Origin: Caulobacter soli | Lineage (GTDB): Bacteria; Pseudomonadota; Alphaproteobacteria; Caulobacterales; Caulobacteraceae | DNA length: 64,000 nt | Direction: 5' to 3' | Assembly (NCBI RefSeq): GCF_011045195.1 | Contig: NZ_CP049199.1 | Coordinates: 3,889,501-3,953,500, forward strand | Shown: positions 1 to 8,978 of the stretch, in pieces | How positions within the stretch are numbered: the first letter of the stretch is position 1 | Layout: each line of letters opens with the position of its first letter | Translations under genes and position numbers: made by a program | The notes under the pieces: generated by a model | Database searches by the model: none | What the model was told of the DNA's origin: nothing | The model's input: only the letters and a program-made list of their open reading frames with translations

Positions 1-3000
1 TTCCGTCGATGGTCAAGGGGCCGTTGGCGATATTGGCGATCACGTCTTGCAGACCGTCGACCGAGGTCAGGCCGGCGTTGGTGATATGGTCCAGGTTGAT
101 GTCGACCCGGCCCGTCGGGGCCGTGACGCTGATCGTCGCGGGCGCGCCGGTCGAGGTGACGGCGTTGGCCGTCGTGATCGCGCCCGGCGTCGCGGCGCCC
201 AGGATGGCGTCGCCGTCGAAGGCCTCGACGAGCACCTGCGGGGTTGCCGTCCCGCTCATGATCGCCCCGCCCAGGCGGGCCGTGCCGAAGTCCGTAGCCC
301 AGACCCGGGCGACCGTCCCGGCCCGGATCAGGTCCACATCGATGCCGCCGTCGATGCTGGTCGCCCCGACGAACAACGGCGCGGTGAGCGCGCCCAAGTG
401 TCCGCTGTAGACCTCGGCATAGATGTTGCCCACGTCCACGGTGATGTCGCCGCCGTTGACGACGCCGTTGACGAACAGCAGGAGGCTCCCGCCGTAGTGC
501 AGGGTCTTGCCGGTGAAGTCGAAGCCGCCGACCCGGTCGCGAATGGCCCAAGTTCCGCGCATGTCCCCCTGCGGCGTCAGGGCGGCGTTGGCGAAATCGC
601 CGCCGCTCAGGCTGTAGTTCCCCCACACGTCGACGCTGGTGGCCACGTCCACCAGGCCGTTTCGGCCGTCCAGCGTCACCAGGCCGTCGCTCGTGACCGT
701 GTCGAGGGCGACGCTTTGCCCCGTCACGACAACCCGGGCGTCGTTCAGTCCGCCGCCCGCGCTCAGCTGAGCCGCGCCGGTCACCGCGCCCTGCTCGGCG
801 GTGATGGTCAACCAGTGGTCGGCGTGAATGGCGGCGGTCCCCAGGTCCAGGTCGCCCAGGGTGTCGGTGATGGTGACGTCGTGGATCGCGCCGGAGAACA
901 GGTCCGGGGTCAGGACGGCGCCCAGGAAGTCCTGCCCCCTGATTGTGTAGTCGCCACCGGAAGAGGTGACGTGACCGACCTCAAGCGCGCCGTCGTTGGC
1001 GTTGAGCGAGATGTTGTAGCCCGCCACCTCGTTGATCTTCAGGTCGCCGCTGGTCTGGTTCACGGTAACGTCGCCACCGATGGACGATGCGACGAGGTCG
1101 ATGCCGTTGGTGGCCACGTTGATGTTGACCACCGCGTTGCCGTTAAAGGACGTGACCTGCAGCCCGTCCGTGCCGCAGCCGCAGCTGACGTTTGTGTCGA
1201 CATAGTTGTCTGGGTTGATCGAACCCAAGTCGTCCGCGCCGAACGTGGCGGTGTTGTAGGCCACCACCGCCACGCCGTCGGGGCCCGTGGCGCCGCGCAG
1301 GGTCGCGTCACCGTTGATCGAGGCCACTACGACGGCCTGGCCGGCCTCGGCCCATTGCACCACGGCGTTAGCGGTAGCGGCGGTCGCCTCGATCATTCCG
1401 TTGGCCGTGATGTGGCCCACGTCGACGCCACCGCCGATCAGTTCCAGGTCGCCGTCGCTGGAGATGAGGCTGGCCAGCTTTCCGTCCAGCAGGCCGTCAG
1501 TCTCCAGGTGCACCAGGTTCGCGCCGTGCGCCGAGCCCGTCAGCGTCAGGTCGCCGCCGGCGTCGTACAGCGCCACGTCGCCATTGTTCGCCGTGGCCGT
1601 ATCGACGGTCAGGCCGCCGTTCAGCGCCTCGACATAGATATTGGTGGTGTTGGCCGTGATCGTGCCGAACGAGGCCAAGCCGTTGCTGATCGTCACGTCG
1701 ACGCCTTCACCCTCCAGGGTGTCGATCAGGTCGGCGGTGTCGAGATGGACCACGGCGTCGCCGCCGCCAGTCGAGCGGACACTGGCCGCGCCCGTGTTGC
1801 CGCCCGTGCGGCTGAACAGATTGGCGGTGGTGATCGCTTGATAGTCCGGATCGCCCAGCACCGCGTCGTTGGTCGCCGTGATCGACAGGTCATGGCCGAC
1901 GCCGGCCCCCGTCAGCACGGCCTTGCGCAGGATCGCGCCACCGCCGTTCGAGGTGATGGTGATGTCCCGCCCGGCCGTGGCGGCGGTCACGTCGACATCG
2001 CCCGCCGCCGTGACCAGGACGTCCCGCGTCGACTGCAGGTCGCCCGCCGTGATCGTGTCGCCCGAGTCCAGCGTGACGTCGCCAGCGGCCACGCCCGTGC
2101 CCTGGGTGATCGCCGTCCCGACATCGGCGGCGCCGTTGGTCGACTTCGCCAGCACGTGGGCGTCATCCGTCGCGCCGACGCCGGTGGACTTCAGCGTCGC
2201 GCCGCTGGCCAGGAGGTCGCCGTCGGTGGTGGTGACCTCCACGTCGTCGCCGGCCGTGGCCGAGGTGGTCACGGTCGCGTTCCCGGTCGTGGCGGTGACG
2301 AAGAGGTCGCGCGCGGCCGAGCCATTGTCCAAGCTGGCGCTCGTGCCCGTGATCTTCAGGTCACGGGTGGAGTCGGCCGTGCCGACGATCGCGTCGGTCG
2401 CCGCCTGGACGGTGATGTCACCGGCCTGCGCGCCGGTTCCCTGGGTCAGCAGCGTGGTGTCGGCGGTGACCGAGCCGGTGTCGGACCGCAGCAGGATGTG
2501 CGCGTCGTCACTGGCCCCCAGACCAGTCGATCTCAGAATGGCGCCGCTGGCGTCGACGTCGCCGTTGGAGGCGGTGATCTCGATGTCGTCGCCCGCGAAG
2601 ATGCGATTGGCCACCGAGGCGCCCGTCGTTCCGGTAAGGAAGACGTCGCGCACCGCGTCGACGGTGTGCGCGAAGACCAGCGGAGCGCTGAGCGTGAGGT
2701 CGCGCGCCGAATTGCCCAGGGTCAGCGACGCCGAACCGTTGCTGGTCAGCAGGATGTCGCCCGAGGTCATGGTCGTGGCCGAGCCCACCGAGGTGTTGGC
2801 GCCCGAGGAGACCGTCACGCCGGTCTCGCCGGTGATCTGGGCGACCGTCGCGCCGGGCCCGCCCGCGGCGACCGAGGCCGCGCCGCTGGTGGCGGTGACT
2901 TCGCTGGCGGTGATCGAGCCCGAGGTCGTCGAAATGTCCACCGTCGCGCCCGCGGCGATGCTGACGTTCAGGGGGCCGCTCGAGGCGCTGAGCACGACGT

Positions 3001-3625
3001 CGCCGCTGCTGTTGATCGAGGCGGTGGTCGCCGAACTGATCGTGGTCATCTGGATCAGGGCGTCGGTGGCGGCGCGCAGGTTGGTCAGTGCAGCGGTCGT
3101 GTTGGCGGTCGTGGCGGCGAAGCTGGCGTCGTTGAGTCCCGAACCCTTGCTGAACAGGAAGCCGCCGGCGGTCATGGTCGCGCCCGGCGAGACGATCACG
3201 CCCTGGGGCGAATAGAACCAGACATTGCCGGCCGTCGCCGCCCCGATCTTGCCGGTCACCACGCTGCCGTTGTCGAACCGGATCTGGCTGGTGGTCTTGT
3301 TCAGGACGATGTCGTTGGCCGCGTCGAACAGGAAGTTCATCGCGTCGCCGCTGCTGAGGTGCAGGTCGGTCCAGTTGATCACCGTGCGGGGCGCGTTCAG
3401 GTCGATCTGCAGGGTGATGGCGTCCGGGAAGGTGATGAAGGGCTGCGAACCGCCCGTCGACACCGTGATGTTGGCGGCGCTGGGAATGCCCGGCAGGGTC
3501 CCCGCCACGCTCGGCTGGGCCAGCGCGAGAACACTGACGAGGGCCGAGGCCGCCAGCAGCCGATTACGGTGCGCCGCACGCGAAAGGGGGCGAGGAAGGA
3601 TCGTACGGATCGTTGACGGGGTCAT
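1..3625 (-). CDS. Filamentous haemagglutinin-type adhesin/exoprotein (TpsA), 3' end outside window
   Basis: Large secreted protein exported by the partner TpsB encoded just upstream. The minus-strand frame is open from ATG at 3625 to the window edge, so at least 1,208 residues are seen and the C-terminus is missing. Residues 1 to about 41 form a long signal peptide with a basic start and the hydrophobic stretch LLAASALVSVLALAQ. A TPS/haemagglutination domain follows, with the pattern ...FDNGSVVTGKIGAATAGNVWFYSPQGVIVSPGA. The rest is rich in G, T, D, N, V and A with beta-helix-like repeats; AGDDIEI / AGDDVEV / AGRDITI recur near residues 344, 458 and 551. Plus-strand open frames over this region are antisense shadows. 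Probable function is adhesion or contact with surfaces; the target is unknown. Confidence 0.88.
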   Translation of the reverse strand, partial: MTPSTIRTILPRPLSRAAHRNRLLAASALVSVLALAQPSVAGTLPGIPSAANITVSTGGSQPFITFPDAITLQIDLNAPRTVINWTDLHLSSGDAMNFLFDAANDIVLNKTTSQIRFDNGSVVTGKIGAATAGNVWFYSPQGVIVSPGATMTAGGFLFSKGSGLNDASFAATTANTTAALTNLRAATDALIQMTTISSATTASINSSGDVVLSASSGPLNVSIAAGATVDISTTSGSITASEVTATSGAASVAAGGPGATVAQITGETGVTVSSGANTSVGSATTMTSGDILLTSNGSASLTLGNSARDLTLSAPLVFAHTVDAVRDVFLTGTTGASVANRIFAGDDIEITASNGDVDASGAILRSTGLGASDDAHILLRSDTGSVTADTTLLTQGTGAQAGDITVQAATDAIVGTADSTRDLKITGTSASLDNGSAARDLFVTATTGNATVTTSATAGDDVEVTTTDGDLLASGATLKSTGVGATDDAHVLAKSTNGAADVGTAITQGTGVAAGDVTLDSGDTITAGDLQSTRDVLVTAAGDVDVTAATAGRDITITSNGGGAILRKAVLTGAGVGHDLSITATNDAVLGDPDYQAITTANLFSRTGGNTGAASVRSTGGGDAVVHLDTADLIDTLEGEGVDVTISNGLASFGTITANTTNIYVEALNGGLTVDTATANNGDVALYDAGGDLTLTGSAHGANLVHLETDGLLDGKLASLISSDGDLELIGGGVDVGHITANGMIEATAATANAVVQWAEAGQAVVVASINGDATLRGATGPDGVAVVAYNTATFGADDLGSINPDNYVDTNVSCGCGTDGLQVTSFNGNAVVNINVATNGIDLVASSIGGDVTVNQTSGDLKINEVAGYNISLNANDGALEVGHVTSSGGDYTIRGQDFLGAVLTPDLFSGAIHDVTITDTLGDLDLGTAAIHADHWLTITAEQGAVTGAAQLSAGGGLNDARVVVTGQSVALDTVTSDGLVTLDGRNGLVDVATSVDVWGNYSLSGGDFANAALTPQGDMRGTWAIRDRVGGFDFTGKTLHYGGSLLLFVNGVVNGGDITVDVGNIYAEVYSGHLGALTAPLFVGATSIDGGIDVDLIRAGTVARVWATDFGTARLGGAIMSGTATPQVLVEAFDGDAILGAATPGAITTANAVTSTGAPATISVTAPTGRVDINLDHITNAGLTSVDGLQDVIANIANGPLTIDG

Positions 3626-3652
3626 GAGGGACGCTCCGGAGACTTCAGCAGG

Positions 3653-5398
3653 CTAGAACAGGGCGGCGGACAGCGAGATCAGGATGCGCGAGGGCGGCTC
3701 GTCGCCCACGCCGAACGGACTGTCGAAGGGCTTGGCCCAGGTCAGATCGACGGCCACGCGCGAGGTGACCTGGGCCCGCACCCCGACCCCGGCCGAGGTC
3801 AGGTCCAGCTTGCCGGCCCCAAAGCCCAGATTGGTTAGTTCCGCCGCATCGTAGAAGGCGTAAGGCCGCCAGGCGGCGCGGCCTCCGGCCAAGACCAGCG
3901 GCACGGTGCTGATCTCGACCGTCCCCGAGAGGGCGCGGTCGCCGGACGCCACCGAGGGGTCATAGCCCCGCCCTATCGTCAGGTTGCCGACCCCGTACTC
4001 CTCGTAGGACAGCAGCGGATCATCGGTGTGCTGCCAGGCGACGATAAGCTTGCCGATCACTGGCCCCGCCAGACGTCCGCCGACCTGCCCCTCGGCCCGC
4101 AGCACCGTGGCGTCCGGTTTGGCCAGGAAACGCGAGGCGGTGAACTCGCCGTAGCGGCTGGCGCCGAGGTTGTGCACGCCCTGGCGCAGCTCGACCGTGC
4201 CGGTCATCGCCACCGAGTTGCCCGCCAGGCTGGCCGGGGCGTAGTGGCCGTCCAGCCGGACGAAGAACACCCGCAGGTGGTCGTCGGTCAGCACGGCCGC
4301 GCCGCCGCCGAACTCGACCTTCTGGTCGATCCAGTCCAGGCCGGCCGCGATGTTGAGGTTGTGGCGGCGATGCCGCATCAGCGGATAGCTCAGGCGCAGG
4401 CTGCCGGCGAACGACTCGCCTTCCAGCTCCAGCGGCTTGAGCACGTCGCCTGGCTTGGTCCAGCCCCACGCGCCGGAGACATCCGCCACCAGGCCGTCGC
4501 CGCCGATATAGAACCGCTCGACCGCCTGGATGACCCGCTGCTCGTCGCTGGACAGCGTGCCGTAGCCGAGGATCGAGGTCCGCTCGCCCAGCGGGGTGAC
4601 GCCGTTCAGGTCCAGCCGGGCCAGGGTCAGGTCGCGGCCGACGGTCTTGGAGCCGTAGTTCTGGGCCACGATCGAGCCGTCGACGGCGTCGCGGGCGATG
4701 GCGATGTCCAGGTCCAGCGCGCCCTGGCCCTGCGGCGAGGCCTTGAGCGTCGACTGCAGGCGTACGCCGGGCACGTCGGAGGCCAGCAGCAGATAGCGCT
4801 GGGCGACGTCGAGGTCGAACGGCGCCAGGCCGCGCAGATGGTCCAGGAAGCGCGCGACCTGCTTCTGGGCCGGCCCGGCGTCGCCGTGATAGTTCACCGC
4901 CGCGATCCGCGCCTCGATCACCGTCAGGGTCAGCCGCCCTTCGGTGATGCGCTGCTCGGGGATGACCACGCTGGCCAGCACGCCGCGCCGCAGATAGAGC
5001 GTCGCGGCCCGGTCGCGGATGTCGCAGACCACGCTAAGCGGCGCCTCGCGGCCGATGAACTCGGCATAGGTCGAGGCCAGGGCCTGGTCCGACAGCGCCA
5101 GGGCGCCGCCCCCGCCTTCATTGGCCGTCGCGCCCTGGAACGCCACCGTCTTGAGGGTGACCTTGATGGAGCTGTCGCGGAAGGCGCAGGGTCCGGCCTC
5201 GACACCCTTGAACAGGTCGCCGCGCGGCGCGGCCGCGATCGGCGCGGCGCGGGCGGGATCCAGCTCCTGGCGCGACGGAAGAGCCACCTGGGCGCTCGCG
5301 GAGGTCACCAGCATGGCCGCCCCCAGGCATGCCAAGGCGCTCGCGCCAGCGATGGCGCGACTCAAATTGACCAGAACGCGCAAGCCCGCCCCTCCCAT
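3653..5398 (-). CDS. Two-partner secretion outer-membrane transporter (TpsB, ShlB/FhaC/HecB family)
   Basis: Outer-membrane beta-barrel that exports the TpsA protein encoded 27 bp downstream in the same direction. After a signal peptide (ATG at 5398; AIAGASALACLGAAMLVTSASA) come two POTRA-like modules: one with LYLRRGVLASVVIPEQRITEG, then VIEARIAAV and onward. The barrel follows and contains GRGYDPSVASGDRALSGTVE, which matches the conserved (V)RGY motif of TpsB barrel loop 6. The chain ends in Phe, as is usual for outer-membrane barrels. Length (about 580 aa) is normal for the family. A GTG at 5428 could start 10 residues earlier, but the ATG gives the better signal peptide. The substrate is almost certainly the neighbouring TpsA. 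Confidence 0.9.
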   Translation of the reverse strand: MGGAGLRVLVNLSRAIAGASALACLGAAMLVTSASAQVALPSRQELDPARAAPIAAAPRGDLFKGVEAGPCAFRDSSIKVTLKTVAFQGATANEGGGGALALSDQALASTYAEFIGREAPLSVVCDIRDRAATLYLRRGVLASVVIPEQRITEGRLTLTVIEARIAAVNYHGDAGPAQKQVARFLDHLRGLAPFDLDVAQRYLLLASDVPGVRLQSTLKASPQGQGALDLDIAIARDAVDGSIVAQNYGSKTVGRDLTLARLDLNGVTPLGERTSILGYGTLSSDEQRVIQAVERFYIGGDGLVADVSGAWGWTKPGDVLKPLELEGESFAGSLRLSYPLMRHRRHNLNIAAGLDWIDQKVEFGGGAAVLTDDHLRVFFVRLDGHYAPASLAGNSVAMTGTVELRQGVHNLGASRYGEFTASRFLAKPDATVLRAEGQVGGRLAGPVIGKLIVAWQHTDDPLLSYEEYGVGNLTIGRGYDPSVASGDRALSGTVEISTVPLVLAGGRAAWRPYAFYDAAELTNLGFGAGKLDLTSAGVGVRAQVTSRVAVDLTWAKPFDSPFGVGDEPPSRILISLSAALF

Positions 5399-5522
5399 CG
5401 ACCGTGGGTACGTTTCCCCTTGCGTCACTATGTCGCAAACCCGACAGAGCTAAACAAGTCCTAACGAACGCGGGTATGCGAAATGTTCGCGTGCGCTACG
5501 CGGGTTCCGAAGCGAATTCGGT

Positions 5523-6824
5523 TCAGGGCAAAGGATTCTGGATCCGCCTCGCTTTGCCAGTCAGACGCGCTCGCGCCTGTGCAAACACCAGATAAGCCGC
5601 GGCGGCGACCAGGAAGGCCGGCAGGGTCGCGCCGATCTGGGGGGTCAACCGGCTAAACGCCTGGTAGGCGCCGACACCCACCACCCAGGCCGCCAGGCCC
5701 GGCAGGTTCAGGCTCGCGGGCGCGACGCCGGCGGCGTCCGCGCGGCGGCGGCGCACGATGAAATGGTCGGTCAGCAGCACGCCGAACAACGGCGCGAACA
5801 CCGAGCCGATCAGCAGCAGGAAGCTCTCATAGCGGGCGATCGGGGCTAGCAGGGCGATGGCCGTGCAGATCACGCCAAAGCCCAGGGCCAGCCGCGCCGG
5901 CCGGGCCCGAACCAGGGTGGCGGACGAGATCGCCGCCGAATGGATGTCGGCGAAGGTGTTGTCGGTCTCGTCGATGACGATCAGCAGCAGGGCGAAGCCG
6001 CCGCCGCTGGCGGCCAGGGCGGTCAGCAGCAGCCCCTCCCCGCCCCCGGCCGCCAGGGCGTAGGCCGCGCCCAGGCCCATGAACCAGACATTGGCCAGCA
6101 GGTAGCCGACCGCGCTGCCCCGGAACATGCCGCCCGGCGTGCGTCCGAACCGCGTGTAGTCGGCGATCAGCGGCAGCCACGACAGCGGCATGGCCACCAC
6201 CAGGTCGACGCCGGCCCCGAAGCTCATCTCACCGGTTCCGGCCCTGGCCATCAGCGCGGCCAGGTCATTGTCGGCCAGCAGCCGCCAGGTCAGCCAGCCC
6301 GCGCCGGCCAGCAGCAGCCACAGGCCCCAGGCGCGCAGGAACCGCCGCACGAACGACACCGGCCCCAGGATCGCCAGCCAGGTCGCGAGCCCCCCGAACA
6401 GCAGGGTCCACAGCAAGGGGCTGGAAAAGCCGAAGGCCTGCCGGGTCAGGGCGTTGGCGGAATCGCGCATGGCGATGATCTCGAACGCGCCCCAGCCCGT
6501 CAGCTGGATGGCGTTCAGCGCCGCCGGGATCGCCGCGCCGCGCGCGCCCAGAGCCAGTCGCAGCGAGCCCATGGCCGACAGGCCGGTGTCGGTCCCCACC
6601 ACCCCGGCGGCGGCCAGCAGAACCGCGCCCAGCACCGAGCCGGTGACGATCGCCGCCAGAGCCACGCCCAGGCTCAGGCCCGGCACCAGGAAGGCCCCCG
6701 CCTGCAGCACCAGCAGGCCGATGCCCAGGCTGAACCACAGCGAAAAGGCGTCGCGGGCGCCGAAGACCCTGCGGTCCCCCGGCACGGGCGTCAGGGGATC
6801 GTAGGTGTCGTTGGGTTCGGCCAT
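5523..6824 (-). CDS. NCS1-family cytosine/purine/hydroxymethylpyrimidine permease
   Basis: Inner-membrane transporter of 433 residues with about 12 hydrophobic segments. It resembles the NCS1 nucleobase-cation symporters, nearest in feel to CytX/CodB-type proteins. Supporting segments are the first helix region FSLWFSLGIGLLVLQAG, the TM3-like NAIQLTGWGAFEI and LSWLPLIADYTRFGR, which is typical of this family. ATG at 6824 is chosen because the upstream in-frame sequence runs through the intergenic repeat and antisense of bioB. It lies 194 bp downstream of bioB, separated by an inverted repeat, so it may be a separate unit. The substrate is not determined; a pyrimidine, thiamine precursor or biotin-related compound are all possible. 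Confidence 0.8.
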   Translation of the reverse strand: MAEPNDTYDPLTPVPGDRRVFGARDAFSLWFSLGIGLLVLQAGAFLVPGLSLGVALAAIVTGSVLGAVLLAAAGVVGTDTGLSAMGSLRLALGARGAAIPAALNAIQLTGWGAFEIIAMRDSANALTRQAFGFSSPLLWTLLFGGLATWLAILGPVSFVRRFLRAWGLWLLLAGAGWLTWRLLADNDLAALMARAGTGEMSFGAGVDLVVAMPLSWLPLIADYTRFGRTPGGMFRGSAVGYLLANVWFMGLGAAYALAAGGGEGLLLTALAASGGGFALLLIVIDETDNTFADIHSAAISSATLVRARPARLALGFGVICTAIALLAPIARYESFLLLIGSVFAPLFGVLLTDHFIVRRRRADAAGVAPASLNLPGLAAWVVGVGAYQAFSRLTPQIGATLPAFLVAAAAYLVFAQARARLTGKARRIQNPLP

Positions 6825-6879
6825 GACTCGCAGTCTAGCACGGCCGTCCGCCGTCGGATGAAGGCGGCCACTCCTAGGT

Positions 6880-7012
6880 CCTCCCCCTGTGGGGGAGGTG
6901 TCGGCGAAGCCGACGGAGGGGGGAGTGGTCGGCAGACGACCGCTGCCCGGATTCTCGACCCTAAAACTCCCCCCACCGATCGCTGCGCGATCGCCTCCCC
7001 CACAGGGGGAGG
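6880..7012. repeat. Composite intergenic inverted repeat (REP-like)
   Basis: The two outer arms, about 6880-6925 and 6967-7012, are CCTCCCCCTGTGGGGGAGG-like and can pair with each other. Each arm also carries its own short palindrome. A second copy of the same architecture, with a related sequence, lies at 22222-22354. It sits between bioB and the permease and could form a strong RNA hairpin that weakens read-through. Confidence 0.75.
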
Positions 7013-7018
7013 CTTGAA

Positions 7019-8020
7019 CTACTCCGCCGCCACGGCTTCCGGCGCGAGGGCCTTGGCCAAGCCCATGGGCCGCAGGTCCAGGTCCTGGAACAGGGCGCTG
7101 TCCTCGTCCTGACCCGGCAGAGGCGTGGTGAGCAGCTTGCCGCCGACGAAGATCGAGTTGGCGCCGGCCAGGAAACACAGGGCCTGCAGCTCGCGGCTCA
7201 TCTCGTCGCGGCCGGCCGACAGGCGGACCATGGACTTGGGACAGACGATGCGGGCCACGGCGATGGTGCGCACGAACTCGATCGAGTCGATGGCCTTCTC
7301 GCCATCCTTCAGGATCGCGTCGCCCAAGGGCGTGCCGCTGACCGGCACCAGGCCGTTGATCGGCAGGCTGTCGGGGTGGCTGGGCAGGGTGGCCAGCTGA
7401 CGCAGCAGGCTGGCGCGGTCGCGGCGGGTCTCGCCCATGCCGACGATGCCGCCGCAGCAGGTGCTCATGCCCGCGTCGCGCACATAGGCCAGGGTGTCGA
7501 GCCGTTCCTGATAGGTGCGGGTGGTGACCACGTCGCCGTAGTACTCGGGACCGGTGTCGAGGTTGTGGTTGTAGTAGTCGAGCCCGGCGTCCTTGAGCTG
7601 CCTGGCCTGGTCGGGCGTCAGCATGCCCAGGGTGGCGCAGGTTTCCAGGCCCAGGGCCTTCACCCCGCCGATCATCGCCGCCAGCTTGGGCAGGTCGCGA
7701 TCCTTCAGCTCGCGCCAGGCCGCCCCCATGCAGAAGCGCTGGGCCCCGCCGTCGCGGGCTTCGCGGGCCTTGGCGATCACCACCTCGGCGTCCATCAGCT
7801 TCTCGGCCTTCAGGCCGGTCTTGAAGTGGGCCGACTGGCTGCAATAGCCGCAGTTCTCCGCGCAGCCGCCGGTCTTGACCGACAGCAGCTGCGACAGCTG
7901 CACTTCGCTGGGGTCGAACCCGGCCCGGTGCACGGTCGCGGCCTGGAACACCAGTTCCATGAACGGCTGGTCGAACAGGGCCTGGACCTCGTCCAGGGTC
8001 CAATCGTAGCGGGGCGTCAT
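7019..8020 (-). CDS. bioB: Biotin synthase
   Basis: Radical SAM enzyme that inserts sulfur into dethiobiotin to form biotin. The radical SAM cluster motif is C53-AEN-C57-GY-C60, followed by [44 protein letters not shown] and [12 protein letters not shown] carry the conserved BioB residues. Length (333 aa) is normal. Its ATG overlaps the stop of the upstream MerR gene (ATGA), so it is the last member of a chain of overlapping genes starting at pccB. That places biotin synthesis in the same transcript as a biotin-dependent carboxylase. No bioF, bioA or bioD is seen in the window. Confidence 0.97.
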   Translation of the reverse strand: MTPRYDWTLDEVQALFDQPFMELVFQAATVHRAGFDPSEVQLSQLLSVKTGGCAENCGYCSQSAHFKTGLKAEKLMDAEVVIAKAREARDGGAQRFCMGAAWRELKDRDLPKLAAMIGGVKALGLETCATLGMLTPDQARQLKDAGLDYYNHNLDTGPEYYGDVVTTRTYQERLDTLAYVRDAGMSTCCGGIVGMGETRRDRASLLRQLATLPSHPDSLPINGLVPVSGTPLGDAILKDGEKAIDSIEFVRTIAVARIVCPKSMVRLSAGRDEMSRELQALCFLAGANSIFVGGKLLTTPLPGQDEDSALFQDLDLRPMGLAKALAPEAVAAE

Positions 8021-8523
8021 GCGGCTCTTTCAACAGCGATGGCGGAGGCGCGATGCGCCGGCTTGCGGACGGGCTTGGAGCCGCCCTTGGCGATCACGCC
8101 GACGATGGTGCGCGTGCGCGCCGCCTCGAGATAGGTCTGCCGCGCCTCGAGCGCGTCCCGCATGACCGCCGCGCTGGGCGGCAGGGTGTCCGACAACCAG
8201 GCGATCTCGCGCACCGAGAAGCCGGCCCGCCGCAAGGTCGCGACCAGGGCCAGGCATTCCAGGGCGGCGGCGTCGACGATCCGGCGGCCGTTGCGGCGCT
8301 CGAAGGCGATCAGCCCGGCGTCCTCCCACTGGCGCAGCGTGGTGATCTTCAGGCCCAGCCTGTCGACCGCGTCGCGTAGGACCGAGGCGGGCCGCGTCTC
8401 ACGCACCGGAGGGGCCTGCGTCGTCGCCTCGCCCGCCGAGCGGAGAGCCCGGCGCTCGGCGCGGGCGAACATGGCCTCGGCCGACTTGGTGAGCGGACCG
8501 ACATAGTCGCCGCGGGCGATCAT
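8017..8523 (-). CDS. MerR-family transcriptional regulator (downstream copy)
   Basis: 168 residues with a MerR-type winged helix in the middle ([48 protein letters not shown], about residues 59-106) and a short helical C-terminal part. The N-terminal 50 residues are unusual for MerR and carry no recognisable domain. No metal-binding cysteines are seen, so a heavy-metal sensor is unlikely. Its ATG overlaps the stop of the upstream merR gene and its stop overlaps the bioB start, so it is co-translated with both. The ligand is unknown; an acyl-CoA or biotin-related signal would fit the neighbours. Confidence 0.85.
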   Translation of the reverse strand: MIARGDYVGPLTKSAEAMFARAERRALRSAGEATTQAPPVRETRPASVLRDAVDRLGLKITTLRQWEDAGLIAFERRNGRRIVDAAALECLALVATLRRAGFSVREIAWLSDTLPPSAAVMRDALEARQTYLEAARTRTIVGVIAKGGSKPVRKPAHRASAIAVERAA

Positions 8524-8978
8524 CCGGCGTCTCCCGCCGCCAGACCGTCGAAGCCCGAGGCGCGGGGAACCAGACGCCAGGGCGCGATGTCGAGACCGTC
8601 GGCGCGGGGCGCGGCGGGCAAGGCCTCCAGCATGCCGTCGATCCGGACGATCTGCCGCTGCTTGTCGGCCTGGACCTCCAGCAGGGCGGCGCGGAGGGCT
8701 TCGGCCTGAGCCTCCGGCTCATGGCGTAGCGCCAGGATGTCGCGGATCGCCGCCAGCGGCAGGTCGATCTCGCGCAGGGCGACGATGGTCTCGACCATCG
8801 CTACGGTCTCCAGGTCGTAGGCCCGGACGTTGCGGGCGATCCGGTGCGAGCGGATCAGGCCCTGGTCCTGGTAGTGGCGCAGGGCCCGCGAGGTGACGCC
8901 CAGGCGCTTGGCCAGTTCGGCGATCGACACGTATCGGGCCGGAGCGCGCCGATCGAGGATGGGCGTGGAACGGGTCAT
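8520..8978 (-). CDS. MerR-family transcriptional regulator (upstream copy)
   Basis: 152 residues. A classical MerR DNA-binding domain occupies about residues 16-85 (VSIAELAKRLGVTSRALRHYQDQGLIRSHR...RAYDLETVAMVETIVALREIDLPLAAIRDIL). A dimerisation helix follows (AEALRAALLEVQADKQRQIVRIDGML). This helix-turn-helix plus coiled-coil layout is that of LiuR/SoxR-type MerR proteins, some of which control branched-chain amino-acid catabolism. It overlaps the pccA stop by 4 bp at its start and the second merR gene at its end. Role inferred: control of this pcc-bioB operon or of linked acyl-CoA genes. Confidence 0.88.
   Translation of the reverse strand: MTRSTPILDRRAPARYVSIAELAKRLGVTSRALRHYQDQGLIRSHRIARNVRAYDLETVAMVETIVALREIDLPLAAIRDILALRHEPEAQAEALRAALLEVQADKQRQIVRIDGMLEALPAAPRADGLDIAPWRLVPRASGFDGLAAGDAG

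Noticed and set aside
47..3616. Plus-strand open frame of 1,189 codons
   Set aside because: It is the exact antisense of the TpsA frame, with arginine/glycine/valine-rich nonsense and no domain or start signal.
5523..8033. Single 836-codon frame across the permease and the bioB region
   Set aside because: Only the part from 6824 down is permease-like; the rest is the antisense-register reading of bioB, which is intact in another frame.
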